From the NCBI GenBank assembly GCA_001314545.1, contig LIHN01000001.1:402180-466179 (forward strand): a stretch of 64,000 nucleotides of DNA. The letters run 5' to 3'. The DNA comes from Bacteroidetes bacterium HLUCCA01. GTDB lineage: Bacteria; Bacteroidota; Rhodothermia; Balneolales; HLUCCA01. Position numbers and translations under genes: made by a program. The notes below the pieces were generated by a model. That model saw only the letters and a program-made list of their open reading frames with translations, had not been told where the DNA came from and ran no database searches. Below are positions 19,621 to 28,657 of this stretch, piece by piece (the stretch's first letter is position 1; each line of letters begins with the position of its first letter).

Positions 19621-19808
19621 GATTATTATAAACTGTTGTTATTGCTGTTTTTAATTACCCTTATTCTGAAAGCACACCCCGGAATACCGGTATATTTCAC
19701 AGAGCCTGCAAAGATACGAATTCTCTATGATTCACACAGGGAAACCTAACCGTGCTTGCTGTTGTGCAGGAGTATCTGCGTATATTGTAGTAACCTCACA
19801 AAAATGAC

Positions 19809-20243
19809 ATGCAGTTACCTCCTGTTCTTATTGGTCGGCGTGAATATGTTGGATTACCCGGGTTACATATTGATGAAATCGAGGCTAAAATTGATACCGG
19901 CGCATACACCAGCGCACTACACTGCAGTCACATTGAAGTGCATGAGCTTGAGGGAGGGCAGCCTGTGATTTGCTTCCGGGTTCTTGATCAACGTCATCCG
20001 GATTACAGCGACACCCTGCACCAGACCACGGACTTCAAACAGAAACGAATACGTAGCTCCAACGGTCAGATTCAGTACCGGTACATCATCTGTACACAAG
20101 TCAAGCTGGGAAACCTGATCTTTGATACGGAATTCTCACTGACTAACCGCGCTGCAATGCGCTATCCCCTGTTGATCGGTCGAAAAGCCTTGTCGGGCCG
20201 GTTTGCCGTTGACGTAACCAAACTCCACACCGGAGGACTATAA
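19809..20243 (+). CDS. RimB-like retropepsin-fold protease (ATP-dependent zinc protease family)
   Basis: This 144-residue protein belongs to the family once annotated as putative ATP-dependent zinc proteases (Pfam Zn_protease type), which has an aspartyl, retropepsin-like fold. The motif IDTGAYTSALH near residue 28 carries the Asp-Thr-Gly active-site signature, and PLLIGRKAL near the end is the second family mark. In Pseudomonas a homologue, RimB, sits in an operon with rimK and influences S6 glutamylation. Here rimK follows after 15 bases, which strongly supports a link. No zinc-binding motif is visible. The catalytic activity is inferred. Confidence 0.8.
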   Translation: MQLPPVLIGRREYVGLPGLHIDEIEAKIDTGAYTSALHCSHIEVHELEGGQPVICFRVLDQRHPDYSDTLHQTTDFKQKRIRSSNGQIQYRYIICTQVKLGNLIFDTEFSLTNRAAMRYPLLIGRKALSGRFAVDVTKLHTGGL

Positions 20244-20258
20244 ATCCATAGCCATTGT

Positions 20259-21167
20259 ATGAAAATTGTTGTCTTATCCCGAAATCCAAATCTGTATTCC
20301 ACTCGCCGATTGGTTGAAGCCGGTCATCAGCGAGGCCACGCTGTTCACGTACTGGATCATCTCAAATGCTATGTTGCCATCGAGCAGGGAAATCCAACTA
20401 TTCACTACGAGGGTGAGGCCATTACCGATGTGGATGGAATCATACCAAGGATTGGTGCCTCGGTCACCTTTTATGGCTCGGCTATTGTTCGCCAGTTCGA
20501 AATGATGCACGTTTTCAGTGCCAATGAGTCACAGGCTATTGCCCGATCGCGCGACAAGCTCCGCAGTATGCAGATTATGGCCCGTGAAGGTATTGGCATG
20601 CCGATTACCGGATTTGCCCGCAGTGCACGCGACATCGACGACCTGGTACGCATGGTTGGGGGCGTGCCGGTGGTTATCAAGCTGCTGGAAGGCACGCAGG
20701 GTGTGGGTGTGGTTCTGGCGGAAACCAAGAAGGCGGCACAGTCGGTTCTGGAGGCTTTTTACGGTCTTAAAACCAACATCCTCATACAGGAATTTATCCG
20801 GGAATCAAACGGAACCGACGTCCGGGCTTTTGTGGTAAACGGCAAAGTGGTGGGCGCCATGCAGCGGAAGGGTGCCGAAGGAGACTTTCGATCCAACCTG
20901 CACCGTGGCGGCACAGCCAGCGTGGTGAAGCTATCGCCAAAAGAACGCTCAACGGCTCTGAAGGCAGCACGGGCACTGGGATTAAATATTGCCGGAGTAG
21001 ATATGGTACGCAGCAAACGCGGACCCCTGGTACTGGAGGTCAATTCCTCGCCCGGTCTGGAAGGCATTGAAAAGGCGACCGGGGTAGATATTGCCGGAAG
21101 TATCATTGATTTTGTTGTGCAAAATGGTGGTCACCGCAAAAAGCAGAAAGACAAGGTGGGGGTTTAA
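20259..21167 (+). CDS. rimK: RimK-type ATP-grasp L-glutamate ligase
   Basis: RimK adds glutamate residues to the C-terminus of ribosomal protein S6 in E. coli, using ATP. The 302 residues align over the family: an N-terminal Rossmann-like domain ([18 protein letters not shown]), then the ATP-grasp domain with [22 protein letters not shown] and, near the end, GVDMVRS plus [12 protein letters not shown], which carries Asp, Glu and Asn ligands for Mg-ATP. Target protein cannot be told from sequence; S6 itself (rpsF) is not in this window. It is the middle gene of a tight three-gene set (15-base gap before, stop abutting the next ATG). Confidence 0.92.
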   Translation: MKIVVLSRNPNLYSTRRLVEAGHQRGHAVHVLDHLKCYVAIEQGNPTIHYEGEAITDVDGIIPRIGASVTFYGSAIVRQFEMMHVFSANESQAIARSRDKLRSMQIMAREGIGMPITGFARSARDIDDLVRMVGGVPVVIKLLEGTQGVGVVLAETKKAAQSVLEAFYGLKTNILIQEFIRESNGTDVRAFVVNGKVVGAMQRKGAEGDFRSNLHRGGTASVVKLSPKERSTALKAARALGLNIAGVDMVRSKRGPLVLEVNSSPGLEGIEKATGVDIAGSIIDFVVQNGGHRKKQKDKVGV

Positions 21168-22106
21168 ATGGATTCCATCACCTTTAACGGCAAGGTAATC
21201 GCTCCGGGCGAACAACGCTACGTTGACCTCCGCATCGCAAAACTCCCTACTCACACCCCCATCGACCTGCCCATCTACATTTCCAGAGCCCGTCAGGAGG
21301 GTCCCACCCTCTTGCTTACCGCCGGGCTTCATGGCAATGAAATAAACGGCATTGAAATCGTTCGCCGGCTTATTGCATCGAAGGTTCTGCATCCGGAACG
21401 CGGTACCGTTGTAGCGGTGCCTGTTGTCAATATTTATGGATTTTTGCAGCAGGAGCGCTATCTGCCGGACGGGAAGGATTTAAACCGTTCTTTCCCGGGA
21501 AACAAAAACGGATCTCTTGCCGGTCGGGTGGCCTTTGCTATAGTCAATCAGATTCTTCCCATAATTGACGTGGGCGTTGACTTTCACACCGGGGGTGCGA
21601 GCAAGGATAATTACCCTCAGACGCGTTGTGTGCTGGCCCATGAGGATAATCGCGAATTGGCTGCAGCATTTAGCGCACCGTTTACACTGAATTCGCCACT
21701 TATTGACCGCTCTTTCCGAAAAGCTGCCCACAGAAGGGGTAAATCCATCATAGTTTACGAGGGCGGCGAGTCTTTGCGGCTGGATGAACAAGCTATTCAG
21801 CATGGCATCGATGGTACCCTGCGGCTTATGAAATGGCTGAGTATGAAATCCACTGCACCACAAGCCATTCTGGCCAACCGGGTACTGGAAAAAAGTGTGT
21901 GGGTTCGGGCCAGGGTGTCCGGCCTGTTCCGCACGGAGCTCCAACCCGGAGACAAAATTAGTCGTAATCAGCCGCTGGGAAGTATCAGCGATCCGTTCGG
22001 AGAGACAGAAATTGAGGTAAAGTCCCCATCGAACGGGTATATTGTGGGATTGAACCGACTACCTGTGGTCAGTGCCGGCGATGCATTAATTCATCTGGGG
22101 CACTAA
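21168..22106 (+). CDS. Succinylglutamate desuccinylase/aspartoacylase family (M14-like) deacylase
   Basis: This 312-residue protein belongs to the AstE/AspA branch of the zinc carboxypeptidase superfamily. Zn-binding residues are readable in AGLHGNEINGIE (His and Glu) and DFHTG (His), with RYLPDGKDLNRSFPG between them forming the substrate-binding region. After the catalytic domain a C-terminal beta-barrel of biotinyl/lipoyl-like form begins near WVRARVSGLF. Its ATG directly follows the rimK stop codon, so coupling is likely. Related enzymes in this superfamily remove acyl groups or glutamates from amino acids and proteins; a role in reversing RimK products is my inference. Confidence 0.85.
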   Translation: MDSITFNGKVIAPGEQRYVDLRIAKLPTHTPIDLPIYISRARQEGPTLLLTAGLHGNEINGIEIVRRLIASKVLHPERGTVVAVPVVNIYGFLQQERYLPDGKDLNRSFPGNKNGSLAGRVAFAIVNQILPIIDVGVDFHTGGASKDNYPQTRCVLAHEDNRELAAAFSAPFTLNSPLIDRSFRKAAHRRGKSIIVYEGGESLRLDEQAIQHGIDGTLRLMKWLSMKSTAPQAILANRVLEKSVWVRARVSGLFRTELQPGDKISRNQPLGSISDPFGETEIEVKSPSNGYIVGLNRLPVVSAGDALIHLGH

Positions 22107-22117
22107 TTTGAACGTTT

Positions 22118-23293
22118 ATGAAACCCAAACTTCTGCCTCATTCCCTGCTTGAATCCTACCGCAGAGAATTTCCTCACCTGAGTCAGCCGCATTACTACCT
22201 GAATCATGCTGCTTTTGGCGTGCTTTCGAATCAGGTAAACCGACATATTAATCGTCATCTGGACGAGCGGAACCATGGAGTGATTGAATCCTTCATGAAG
22301 GACCAGGAAATTATCGAGGAAACCCGCACGAAGATTGCACAGCTGATTAATGCCCCGTCATCCGATCATATTGCCTTTGTAACGAACACGTCGGAAGGAC
22401 TTAACCTGATTGCCGGCGGACTACCCTGGAAGACCGGAGACTCCGTTGTATTAAACGATATCGAGTTTCCTTCCAATGTTTATCCCTACACCAATCTTCG
22501 TAATAAAGGTGCCGATGTACGTTTCCTGAAATCCGAAAACGGGATGATAACTGCCGATAGTATCATTGAGCAGCTCACCGACACCGACAAACTGGTTTCG
22601 GTTTCAGCGGTACAGTTTCTCAGCGGGTATCGCATTGATTTAAAAGCACTGGGCGAGGCGTGCAAAAGGCAGGGTAAATGGCTTATTGTTGATGGTATTC
22701 AGGCAGCAGGTAACAGTCCTGTTGATGTGCAGGAAATGCAAATTGACGGCTTTGTGGCCGGAGGACTGAAATGGCTGATGGCCCCGATGGGAATTGGATT
22801 TGTCTATCTGAGCCGGGCGCTGCTGGATGCTATCAGACCGGCTTACGTTGGCTGGCTGTCCGTTGAAACCCCGTGGAACTTGTTTGATTACGAGCAACGA
22901 CTTAATCCTACAGCACGCCGCTTCGAACTCGGGGGGCTGAATGTACCGGGCATCTATGCCCTTCACCATTCTCTGGACCCGTTTCTGGAGATTGGGACTG
23001 ACCGTATTCACTCGCATCTGCTGGCACTGACAAACCAGATTATGGATACCATTGACATCCCTGATGCAACATGTTTCACCCAGGGCAGCTATGCGGAGCG
23101 AACAGGTATTGTATCGTTTACCTTGCCGGAATCGGTGAACGGAGACGCGTTGGTGGAAAACCTCCGCAAACAAGGCGTTACCGTTTCACACCGTACGGGT
23201 AAACTGCGTATATCGCCGCATTTTTACAATAATTCGGACGACATCAAAGCAGCCGTTTCTGTAATCAACCAGACGGTGCGCAAGAACATCTGA
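22118..23293 (+). CDS. Aminotransferase class V-fold PLP enzyme
   Basis: This 391-residue protein has the class V fold-type I layout. It shows HAAFGVLSNQVN near the N-terminus, the SAVQFLSGYRID segment, the DGIQAAGN sequence with the Asp that binds the PLP pyridine nitrogen, and GGLKWLMAPMG, in which the Lys should hold PLP. It looks like the cysteine desulfurase/isopenicillin epimerase-like branch rather than IscS or SufS, but I cannot assign a substrate. It follows the M14-like gene after 11 bases, so it is probably in the rimK transcript, and the YihY gene follows after 8 bases. Confidence 0.82.
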   Translation: MKPKLLPHSLLESYRREFPHLSQPHYYLNHAAFGVLSNQVNRHINRHLDERNHGVIESFMKDQEIIEETRTKIAQLINAPSSDHIAFVTNTSEGLNLIAGGLPWKTGDSVVLNDIEFPSNVYPYTNLRNKGADVRFLKSENGMITADSIIEQLTDTDKLVSVSAVQFLSGYRIDLKALGEACKRQGKWLIVDGIQAAGNSPVDVQEMQIDGFVAGGLKWLMAPMGIGFVYLSRALLDAIRPAYVGWLSVETPWNLFDYEQRLNPTARRFELGGLNVPGIYALHHSLDPFLEIGTDRIHSHLLALTNQIMDTIDIPDATCFTQGSYAERTGIVSFTLPESVNGDALVENLRKQGVTVSHRTGKLRISPHFYNNSDDIKAAVSVINQTVRKNI

Positions 23294-23301
23294 GCATACC
23301 C

Positions 23302-24375
23302 ATGCCCAATTTAATCCAGCGATTTATCGGTCGGTTTATTGACTGGCTCATGGCCCGTTACGGTGAGTTCAAAGCTCTGCGTATCATTCGTATCATCGAT
23401 AGAGCCATCGACGTGGTGGTTAACACTTTCAAAAATTGGGTCAACGATGAAATCCCCCTGCATGGTGCTGCACTGGCATTCTATACTATTTTTTCCCTGG
23501 CACCACTGCTTTTGATCATCATCGCACTATCGGCCGTTTTTTTCGGCGAGGCTGCAGCGGCAGGTCAGTTATCATCGTTTTTGGATGAACTTATCGGTCC
23601 GGAAGCGGCCAGCGTGATTGAAAGTATCATATCCAATGCAAATCAACCTTTCAGCGGACTCTTGGCTACGGCAGTGGGAATCGGGACCATATTGTTTACC
23701 TCCACAACGGTTATCGCACAGCTAAAAAGCTCCCTGAATACCATCTGGAATGTTGAAACCCGCGAGGGTCAAACGATACGTCAGTTCCTGATTTCACGAC
23801 TCTACGCCCTGCTGATAGTACTTATCCTTGCGTCTATGCTGATTGCAACCATGACACTGGATGCCGTTATTGCAGTTGTGAGTATTAATCTGGAGAACTT
23901 GCTGCCCGTGCGCATCAGCCTGATCAGCTGGATCAACTACCTGGTTTTCGTAACTACTACAATTTTTCTGTTTGCCGTTATTTTCAAGATGCTGCCTGAC
24001 ATAAAAATTGCCTGGTCTGACGCATTGGTTGGTGCCACCGTGACGGCTTTTCTGTTTCTGATCGGTCGATTTCTGATAACCAAATATCTGGGGACAGCCA
24101 ATTTTACCAGTACGTATGGCGCTGCGGGAACCTTCGTACTATTTCTGATCTGGATTTATTACAACTCAATGACCGTTTTTCTGGGTGCGGAGTTCACGCA
24201 CCAATACACGATCACTTTTGGCAAGGGAATAGAGCTGCCCAGACACGCCAGAATGCGCAAAAACCGGCTTCATAAAATTCCCGGCACTGATAATGAACGC
24301 GTACGTGTACGAAGAATCGGCAAAGAGGCAAAAAAGGGCAAAACACCTGGTGAAGACAACTCCACCCTTTTCTGA
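23302..24375 (+). CDS. YihY/BrkB family inner-membrane protein
   Basis: This 357-residue protein matches the YihY (virulence factor BrkB) family: a cytoplasmic start, then six hydrophobic segments between about residues 55 and 300 (for example ALAFYTIFSLAPLLLIIIAL and the RTFLFLIWIYY-type last helix, here FVLFLIWIYYNSMTVFLGAEFT). The C-terminal 45 residues are basic and hydrophilic. The molecular function is not known for the family, although members have been called ribonuclease BN by mistake. It is the last gene of the group that begins with the rimB-like gene. Confidence 0.88.
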   Translation: MPNLIQRFIGRFIDWLMARYGEFKALRIIRIIDRAIDVVVNTFKNWVNDEIPLHGAALAFYTIFSLAPLLLIIIALSAVFFGEAAAAGQLSSFLDELIGPEAASVIESIISNANQPFSGLLATAVGIGTILFTSTTVIAQLKSSLNTIWNVETREGQTIRQFLISRLYALLIVLILASMLIATMTLDAVIAVVSINLENLLPVRISLISWINYLVFVTTTIFLFAVIFKMLPDIKIAWSDALVGATVTAFLFLIGRFLITKYLGTANFTSTYGAAGTFVLFLIWIYYNSMTVFLGAEFTHQYTITFGKGIELPRHARMRKNRLHKIPGTDNERVRVRRIGKEAKKGKTPGEDNSTLF

Positions 24376-24440
24376 AGCCTACGTCTAAAACACGCTTCGC
24401 AGTATTGAACGCTTGATACAGCCTGCTCCGTCAAAGTGTT

Positions 24441-25370
24441 TTAATACACTTCAACGTGCATACGGTCAGACGGCTTGATGGACTTAATTTCTTCCCAGGA
24501 CCAGCTGGCCGGATCTTTATCCTGGAGTTCTTCGGGAATTTTCAGGTAATCCAGATAGCCTTGCTGCGCTAAAATCTGGTAAATACCCGTTTCCATGCCC
24601 TTCAGGCCGCACACATATATCAGGGTATTGTCCTTACGCAGCATAGGTTCCAGCAATTCCCGGTTGTCAATAAGCTGATACTGAACATAGTGCTTGGAAC
24701 CATCGCCGCGTGGCGCTTCACGCGAAATGGATTTCAGGTAATGAAAATGGGTCGACTGCTGGTTCAGGGTTTCAAAATAATCACGGTATAACAGATCTGT
24801 TCTGAAAGGACATCCGAAAATCATGGCAATTTCGTTGTGAACTCCCTGTTCCATGAGGTCCATAGTCATCCCTCTGAATGGCGCAATACCGGTCCCTGTA
24901 GCAAAAAACAGATAATTGAAATCGTTCGCGGCTTCCGGAAGGATAAAGCGCTTGCCGCTAGGTCCGGTCATTTTGACTTTCGAACCGACAGGTAAACTGC
25001 AAAGGTAGTTCGAGCATACTCCGGTGTAGATGTCTTTGGTGTCCCAATGCTCATCAATAACCCGTTTAACGGTGGTTGATACCAGAGTTGATTGCCCGTC
25101 TTCTCCTCTGCTAGGTGACGATACGGAGTACAATCTAACCTTGTGGGGTTTGCCGTTTTCATCCGTCCCTTCGGGTATTATACCGATGGACTGTCCGGCC
25201 GTGATGTTTCCCTCCAGCGGAGTACCAGAGACATCAAAGGTAATATGGCGTATAAAGCTGGGTGATCCGGCTTCGGTGGCAATTCGGTTTTCAACGATGG
25301 TTACTTCGACGGGGTCTTTAGCCCGGACCAGATTGATGGCAACATCCGGGTATGTAATTTCAATGGACAT
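24441..25370 (-). CDS. Plant-type ferredoxin-NADP(+) reductase
   Basis: This 309-residue FAD enzyme transfers electrons between ferredoxin or flavodoxin and NADP(H). FAD motifs RLYSVSSP and GVCSNYLC, the NADP-binding GTGIAPFRG, and CGLKGMETGI are all present, and the chain ends VEVY with the C-terminal Tyr that stacks on FAD in plant-type FNRs. This is the cyanobacterial/plastid-like subgroup, not the bacterial Fpr subgroup. No photosynthesis gene is nearby, so a role in supplying reduced ferredoxin or in NADPH generation is more likely. The gene ends 65 bases from the convergent YihY gene. Confidence 0.9.
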   Translation of the reverse strand: MSIEITYPDVAINLVRAKDPVEVTIVENRIATEAGSPSFIRHITFDVSGTPLEGNITAGQSIGIIPEGTDENGKPHKVRLYSVSSPSRGEDGQSTLVSTTVKRVIDEHWDTKDIYTGVCSNYLCSLPVGSKVKMTGPSGKRFILPEAANDFNYLFFATGTGIAPFRGMTMDLMEQGVHNEIAMIFGCPFRTDLLYRDYFETLNQQSTHFHYLKSISREAPRGDGSKHYVQYQLIDNRELLEPMLRKDNTLIYVCGLKGMETGIYQILAQQGYLDYLKIPEELQDKDPASWSWEEIKSIKPSDRMHVEVY

Positions 25371-25731
25371 ACGGTTTTTGTAATTGGATCCCTAAACATT
25401 GTATTGTTGCTCTGAAACCGGTTTTAACGCTTAGACACGTTGGTTTGCAGGCCTTCTGCCAAATTTGCAGGCTGAGATAAACGTGAGTGAATTTACAATA
25501 AAATTTCGATTTAGGATAACCCGTATAGCAGTTTTTGCGTTCCGGATGCGGCCGGTGTCTGGTTGCGACTCAATCACTATGCCGAGGCATGTTTGACCAT
25601 AACCCTATTATGAGCAAAACAGGCATATGCCCCCCACTTAAATGAGCTGAATCGCTTCCGTGAAAGAATACCCGAATCACAGGGGGCAGGTTACCGAGCC
25701 GCAGAATACGACTTCCTTTGTGGCCCGTAAC
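25371..25731. other. Intergenic stretch, no gene seen
   Basis: About 360 bases lie between the FNR start and the tmRNA terminator. The part next to 25371 should hold the FNR promoter on the minus strand. It contains a short repeat (TTTGCAGGC twice near 25445 and 25465). I see no convincing ORF, tRNA, or known small RNA in it; an unknown small RNA cannot be excluded. Confidence 0.5.
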
Positions 25732-25770
25732 AAAAAAAGGCACCGCAGACCAAAGCTGCGATGCCTTTTT
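25732..25770 (-). terminator. Terminator of the tmRNA gene
   Basis: Reading on the minus strand, the 10-base arm CTGCGGTGCC pairs with GGCATCGCAG with one mismatch around a 7-base loop and is followed by seven T. It lies directly behind the tmRNA 3' end. Confidence 0.75.
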
Positions 25771-25776
25771 GTATTG

Positions 25777-26136
25777 TGGAGGTGGCGGGAGTCGAACCCG
25801 CGTCCGAACAGGAGAACCAACAAGTATCTACACGTTTAGCCTGACTATAAATTTAACGATACGGTTGGCGGTCAGGCCCGCGTCGTATCGCTGGATTGTA
25901 AGGATTCATGTTGCAGGTACAATCATTGTACAACACTAGCCTGCTAAGTATAACGCCCTGAAACACACCAGCAGGCAGGTATGAGACAGAACGGCACGGG
26001 CTGTTAGGCGGCCATGCGGTATTCGTAATTGTTTGCATTTACGATTAACCCCGGTTGTTTTTACAAGATACATCCGAGAAAAACTTGACGTGCAACCTGC
26101 GACCCAACACTATCCGTCGAAACCAGGTACACCCCC
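25777..26136 (-). ncRNA. ssrA: Transfer-messenger RNA (one-piece)
   Basis: tmRNA rescues stalled ribosomes and tags the unfinished protein for degradation. On the minus strand the 5' end GGGGGTG pairs with CACCTCC at the 3' end (seven pairs including one G-T), the start is followed by the typical GTACCTGGTTTCGACGG, and the 3' part shows the T-arm GCGGGTTCGACTCCCGC. The length is about 360 nt. The tag frame at 26004-26036 starts with resume codon GCA and reads ANNYEYRMAA followed by TAA. The discriminator base is A and the genome continues CAA, so CCA is not encoded and must be added after transcription. An intrinsic terminator follows. Confidence 0.96.
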
Positions 26137-26283
26137 AATACGTCAAAGAACATGCCGTAATATACGCATTAATTACACCCTATACGTTTGAAGGCGTCCA
26201 TTTATTTTCCAACCAAACCGCATCTATGTTGATTTCTTTGTATTTTTACAGTGATTGTTCAGGAGTAGTTTATTAGTAAAAAA

Positions 26284-27456
26284 ATGCACACAGGGATGAA
26301 AATTGCAGTTATAGGTGCCGGTGCCGCCGGTACCGCCATCGCCAATGTACTTATAAAGGAGCAAGCCGTGAAATCCGTATCGGTGATAGACCGGAACGGA
26401 AATTTACTGGATGAACTCGAAGATCGCGCTGAAAGTCCGAAACTCCGCGTTCACCGTGTCGGGCTGGAAAAAGAGCTGTCCATCCTCAGTCTGATCAAAG
26501 GATATAACTGCGTTATTTCTGCACTTCCGTACTATCAGAATTACAAAATGGCGCAGCTGGCCCTGAAAGCGGGTATACATTACATTGATCTGGGTGGTGA
26601 TGATAAAACCCTCAAAGAACAGTACCAACTGGATGAAAAAGCCCGGGAACGGAACATTTTCATTGTTCCGGGTGCAGGATTTGCCCCCGGAATGGTCAAC
26701 ATCCTCGGTCTGCACGCATTTGAGTCTATGGATAGCGTTGACTCCCTTCATCTACAGGCTGCTGCACTCCCCAAAAACCCGGTACCACCACTGAATTTTC
26801 ATCTCAGTTTCTCTCCAATGGGTCTGGTGAATGAGTATCTGAATGAGGTAACCATCATAGAAAATGGCTCACTACTGCGTCGTAATGCCCTGGATGGCTA
26901 TACAACCCTTTCGATGACTTCCAGACCTGAACTTGGGGAGCTGGAAGCATTCTATACCAGTGGTGCAGCCCTGGTGTTAGCAGAACACCTTAATGGAAAA
27001 GTCCATGACTTTAGCTTCAAGTCATTACGGTACTCGGGCCATCGAAATATCATGAAAGCTATGTTCGACTTAGGATTTGATTCTGAGCAGATTATTGACA
27101 TTCAGGCATCAGTAACGTACAAAGACCTACTGGTGCGTCAGCTCAGGAAGAATCTGCCACAGAGTATTGAAGATCTGGTCATTGCCAATGTTGAGGCCAC
27201 GGGTACCCGAAAAGGAAAAAAAATTAAATTAACCTATGAGCTGAATCTTGACTACAACGAAGATATGGGTATTTCAGCGATGATGACCTGTACAGCGCTT
27301 TCTGCCGTTCAAATTGCTATGGCCATTGGCAGCAGGATTCCTGATGTACCCGGTGGAGTTTATGTACCGGAGTTGATTGTCAATAAAGACGAGTACATTG
27401 AATTCCTGCAACGAAATGGAATATCCTTGAATATTACTGAGACGGAAGTATCCTGA
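26284..27456 (+). CDS. Saccharopine dehydrogenase-like NAD(P)-binding protein
   Basis: This 390-residue protein has a Rossmann start (MKIAVIGAGAAGTAIANVL) and the domain order of saccharopine dehydrogenase/reductase (LYS9-like) proteins: NAD(P)-binding part to about residue 130, with YIDLGGDDKTLKE, then a substrate domain with PGAGFAPGMVNIL. In the sequence context it could act in lysine metabolism or as a related oxidoreductase; the substrate is not certain. ATG codons at 26284 and 26296 are both possible; the second fits the Rossmann start better, the first gives four extra residues. A long hairpin terminator lies behind it. Confidence 0.82.
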   Translation: MHTGMKIAVIGAGAAGTAIANVLIKEQAVKSVSVIDRNGNLLDELEDRAESPKLRVHRVGLEKELSILSLIKGYNCVISALPYYQNYKMAQLALKAGIHYIDLGGDDKTLKEQYQLDEKARERNIFIVPGAGFAPGMVNILGLHAFESMDSVDSLHLQAAALPKNPVPPLNFHLSFSPMGLVNEYLNEVTIIENGSLLRRNALDGYTTLSMTSRPELGELEAFYTSGAALVLAEHLNGKVHDFSFKSLRYSGHRNIMKAMFDLGFDSEQIIDIQASVTYKDLLVRQLRKNLPQSIEDLVIANVEATGTRKGKKIKLTYELNLDYNEDMGISAMMTCTALSAVQIAMAIGSRIPDVPGGVYVPELIVNKDEYIEFLQRNGISLNITETEVS

Positions 27457-27490
27457 GCGATATTTTCGTCGCTTAGAGTCTTAATTAAAC

Positions 27491-27531
27491 AAAAAAGGCC
27501 TTCAACATCGATTTGCTGAAGGCCTTTTTTT
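27491..27531 (+). terminator. Bidirectional hairpin terminator
   Basis: A perfect 14-base stem (AAAAAAGGCCTTCA at 27491-27504 with TGAAGGCCTTTTTT at 27517-27530) encloses a 12-base loop. It separates the converging saccharopine dehydrogenase-like and floA genes and should work in both directions. Confidence 0.85.
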
Positions 27532-27542
27532 GTATGACAGGT

Positions 27543-28562
27543 TTACTTCTTCTTACGCGTATCTGTTTCAGCATCGGCATCGCTCTTTGACCTGGCATCG
27601 CTGCCTGAGGATGCAATCGACTCACGCATATCCGTGTCAGCTATTACATTTTTCATGTTGTAATAGTCCAGTACACCAAGTTTACCAGTACGGAACGCCT
27701 CAGCAATAGCCTTGGGTACCTCAGCTTCTGCCTCAGTAACCAAAGCACGCATTTGCTGCGTCTTGGCTTTGTTTTCCTGCTCTTCAGCAACAGCCATAGC
27801 CCGGCGTTCTTCCGCTTTGGCACGGGCAACTTTAAGGTCGGCTTCAGCCTGATCCGTCTGAAGTTTAGCACCGATGTTGTCACCTACATCTACATCGGCA
27901 ATATCTATGGAGAGAATCTCGAAAGCCGTACCACTGTCAAGGCCTTTGCTCAGTACCACTTTTGAAATATTATCCGGATTTTCAAGCACAGCCTTGTGGT
28001 CTGTAGAAGAACCCACTGTAGTAACAATGCCTTCACCTACCCTGGCCAAAATGGTTTCTTCGGTTGCACCACCAACAAGCCGTTCGAGATTGGCCCTAAC
28101 CGTTACGCGCGCCACAGCCCGCACCTGAATTCCGTCTTTTGCCAGGGCCGTAATCGGCGGAGTCTCAATAACTTTTGGGTTAACGGAGATCTGAACTGCC
28201 TCGAATACGTCACGACCTGCCAGGTCAATGGCAGCGGCACGTTCAAAGGTAAGTCCGAGATTTGCCTTGTCAGCGGAAATGAGTGCCATCACTACCTTGT
28301 GAACATTACCCCCCGCAAGATAGTGGGCTTCAAGTTTGCCGATGTCAATGTCTAAACCGGCTTTGCTGGCCGTGATAGCAGCCTTGACTATAGGTCCCGG
28401 AGCGACCTTCCGAAGGCGCATACCGACCAGATCCCGGAGAATCGATATTTTGACTCCCGAGAAGTAGGCCGTTATCCATAACCCGATCGGAACAAAGTAA
28501 AAGAAAATAAAAATGGCAAGGATAATCGCTACGATAATCCCTACACCAAAGTATGCTTCCAT
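27543..28562 (-). CDS. floA: Flotillin-like protein FloA
   Basis: FloA is a membrane scaffold protein of flotillin-like lipid domains. The 339 residues start with a hydrophobic segment (residues 5-28, then a second hydrophobic stretch to about 35), followed by the flotillin (SPFH-like) body with the recognisable [23 protein letters not shown] and a coiled-coil Ala/Glu/Lys-rich region (about 240-290). The sequence closely fits the UPF0365/FloA family. It lies behind nfeD with a gap of about 95 bases, a pairing seen in many bacteria (yuaF/yqfA types). Confidence 0.95.
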   Translation of the reverse strand: MEAYFGVGIIVAIILAIFIFFYFVPIGLWITAYFSGVKISILRDLVGMRLRKVAPGPIVKAAITASKAGLDIDIGKLEAHYLAGGNVHKVVMALISADKANLGLTFERAAAIDLAGRDVFEAVQISVNPKVIETPPITALAKDGIQVRAVARVTVRANLERLVGGATEETILARVGEGIVTTVGSSTDHKAVLENPDNISKVVLSKGLDSGTAFEILSIDIADVDVGDNIGAKLQTDQAEADLKVARAKAEERRAMAVAEEQENKAKTQQMRALVTEAEAEVPKAIAEAFRTGKLGVLDYYNMKNVIADTDMRESIASSGSDARSKSDADAETDTRKKK

Positions 28563-28657
28563 AGTGGTTTGTGATGATTTACGTTAATTGTTTGCATGCC
28601 GTACATCGTACCGCATTGTTTCTGGATAGAATGAAGTGGAACGGAAAAGCGTATACC

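Noticed and set aside
24433-24452. Short hairpin AAGTGT...ACACTT between YihY and FNR genes
   Set aside because: The stem is only six bases, AT-rich and overlaps the FNR end; too weak to call a terminator.
25445-25475. Repeat TTTGCAGGC twice, considered as a CRISPR or RNA element
   Set aside because: Only two short copies with no regular spacing; no structure or cas gene nearby.
25718-26038. Small open frames within the tmRNA gene
   Set aside because: They overlap the tmRNA structure and its tag frame and have no protein character.
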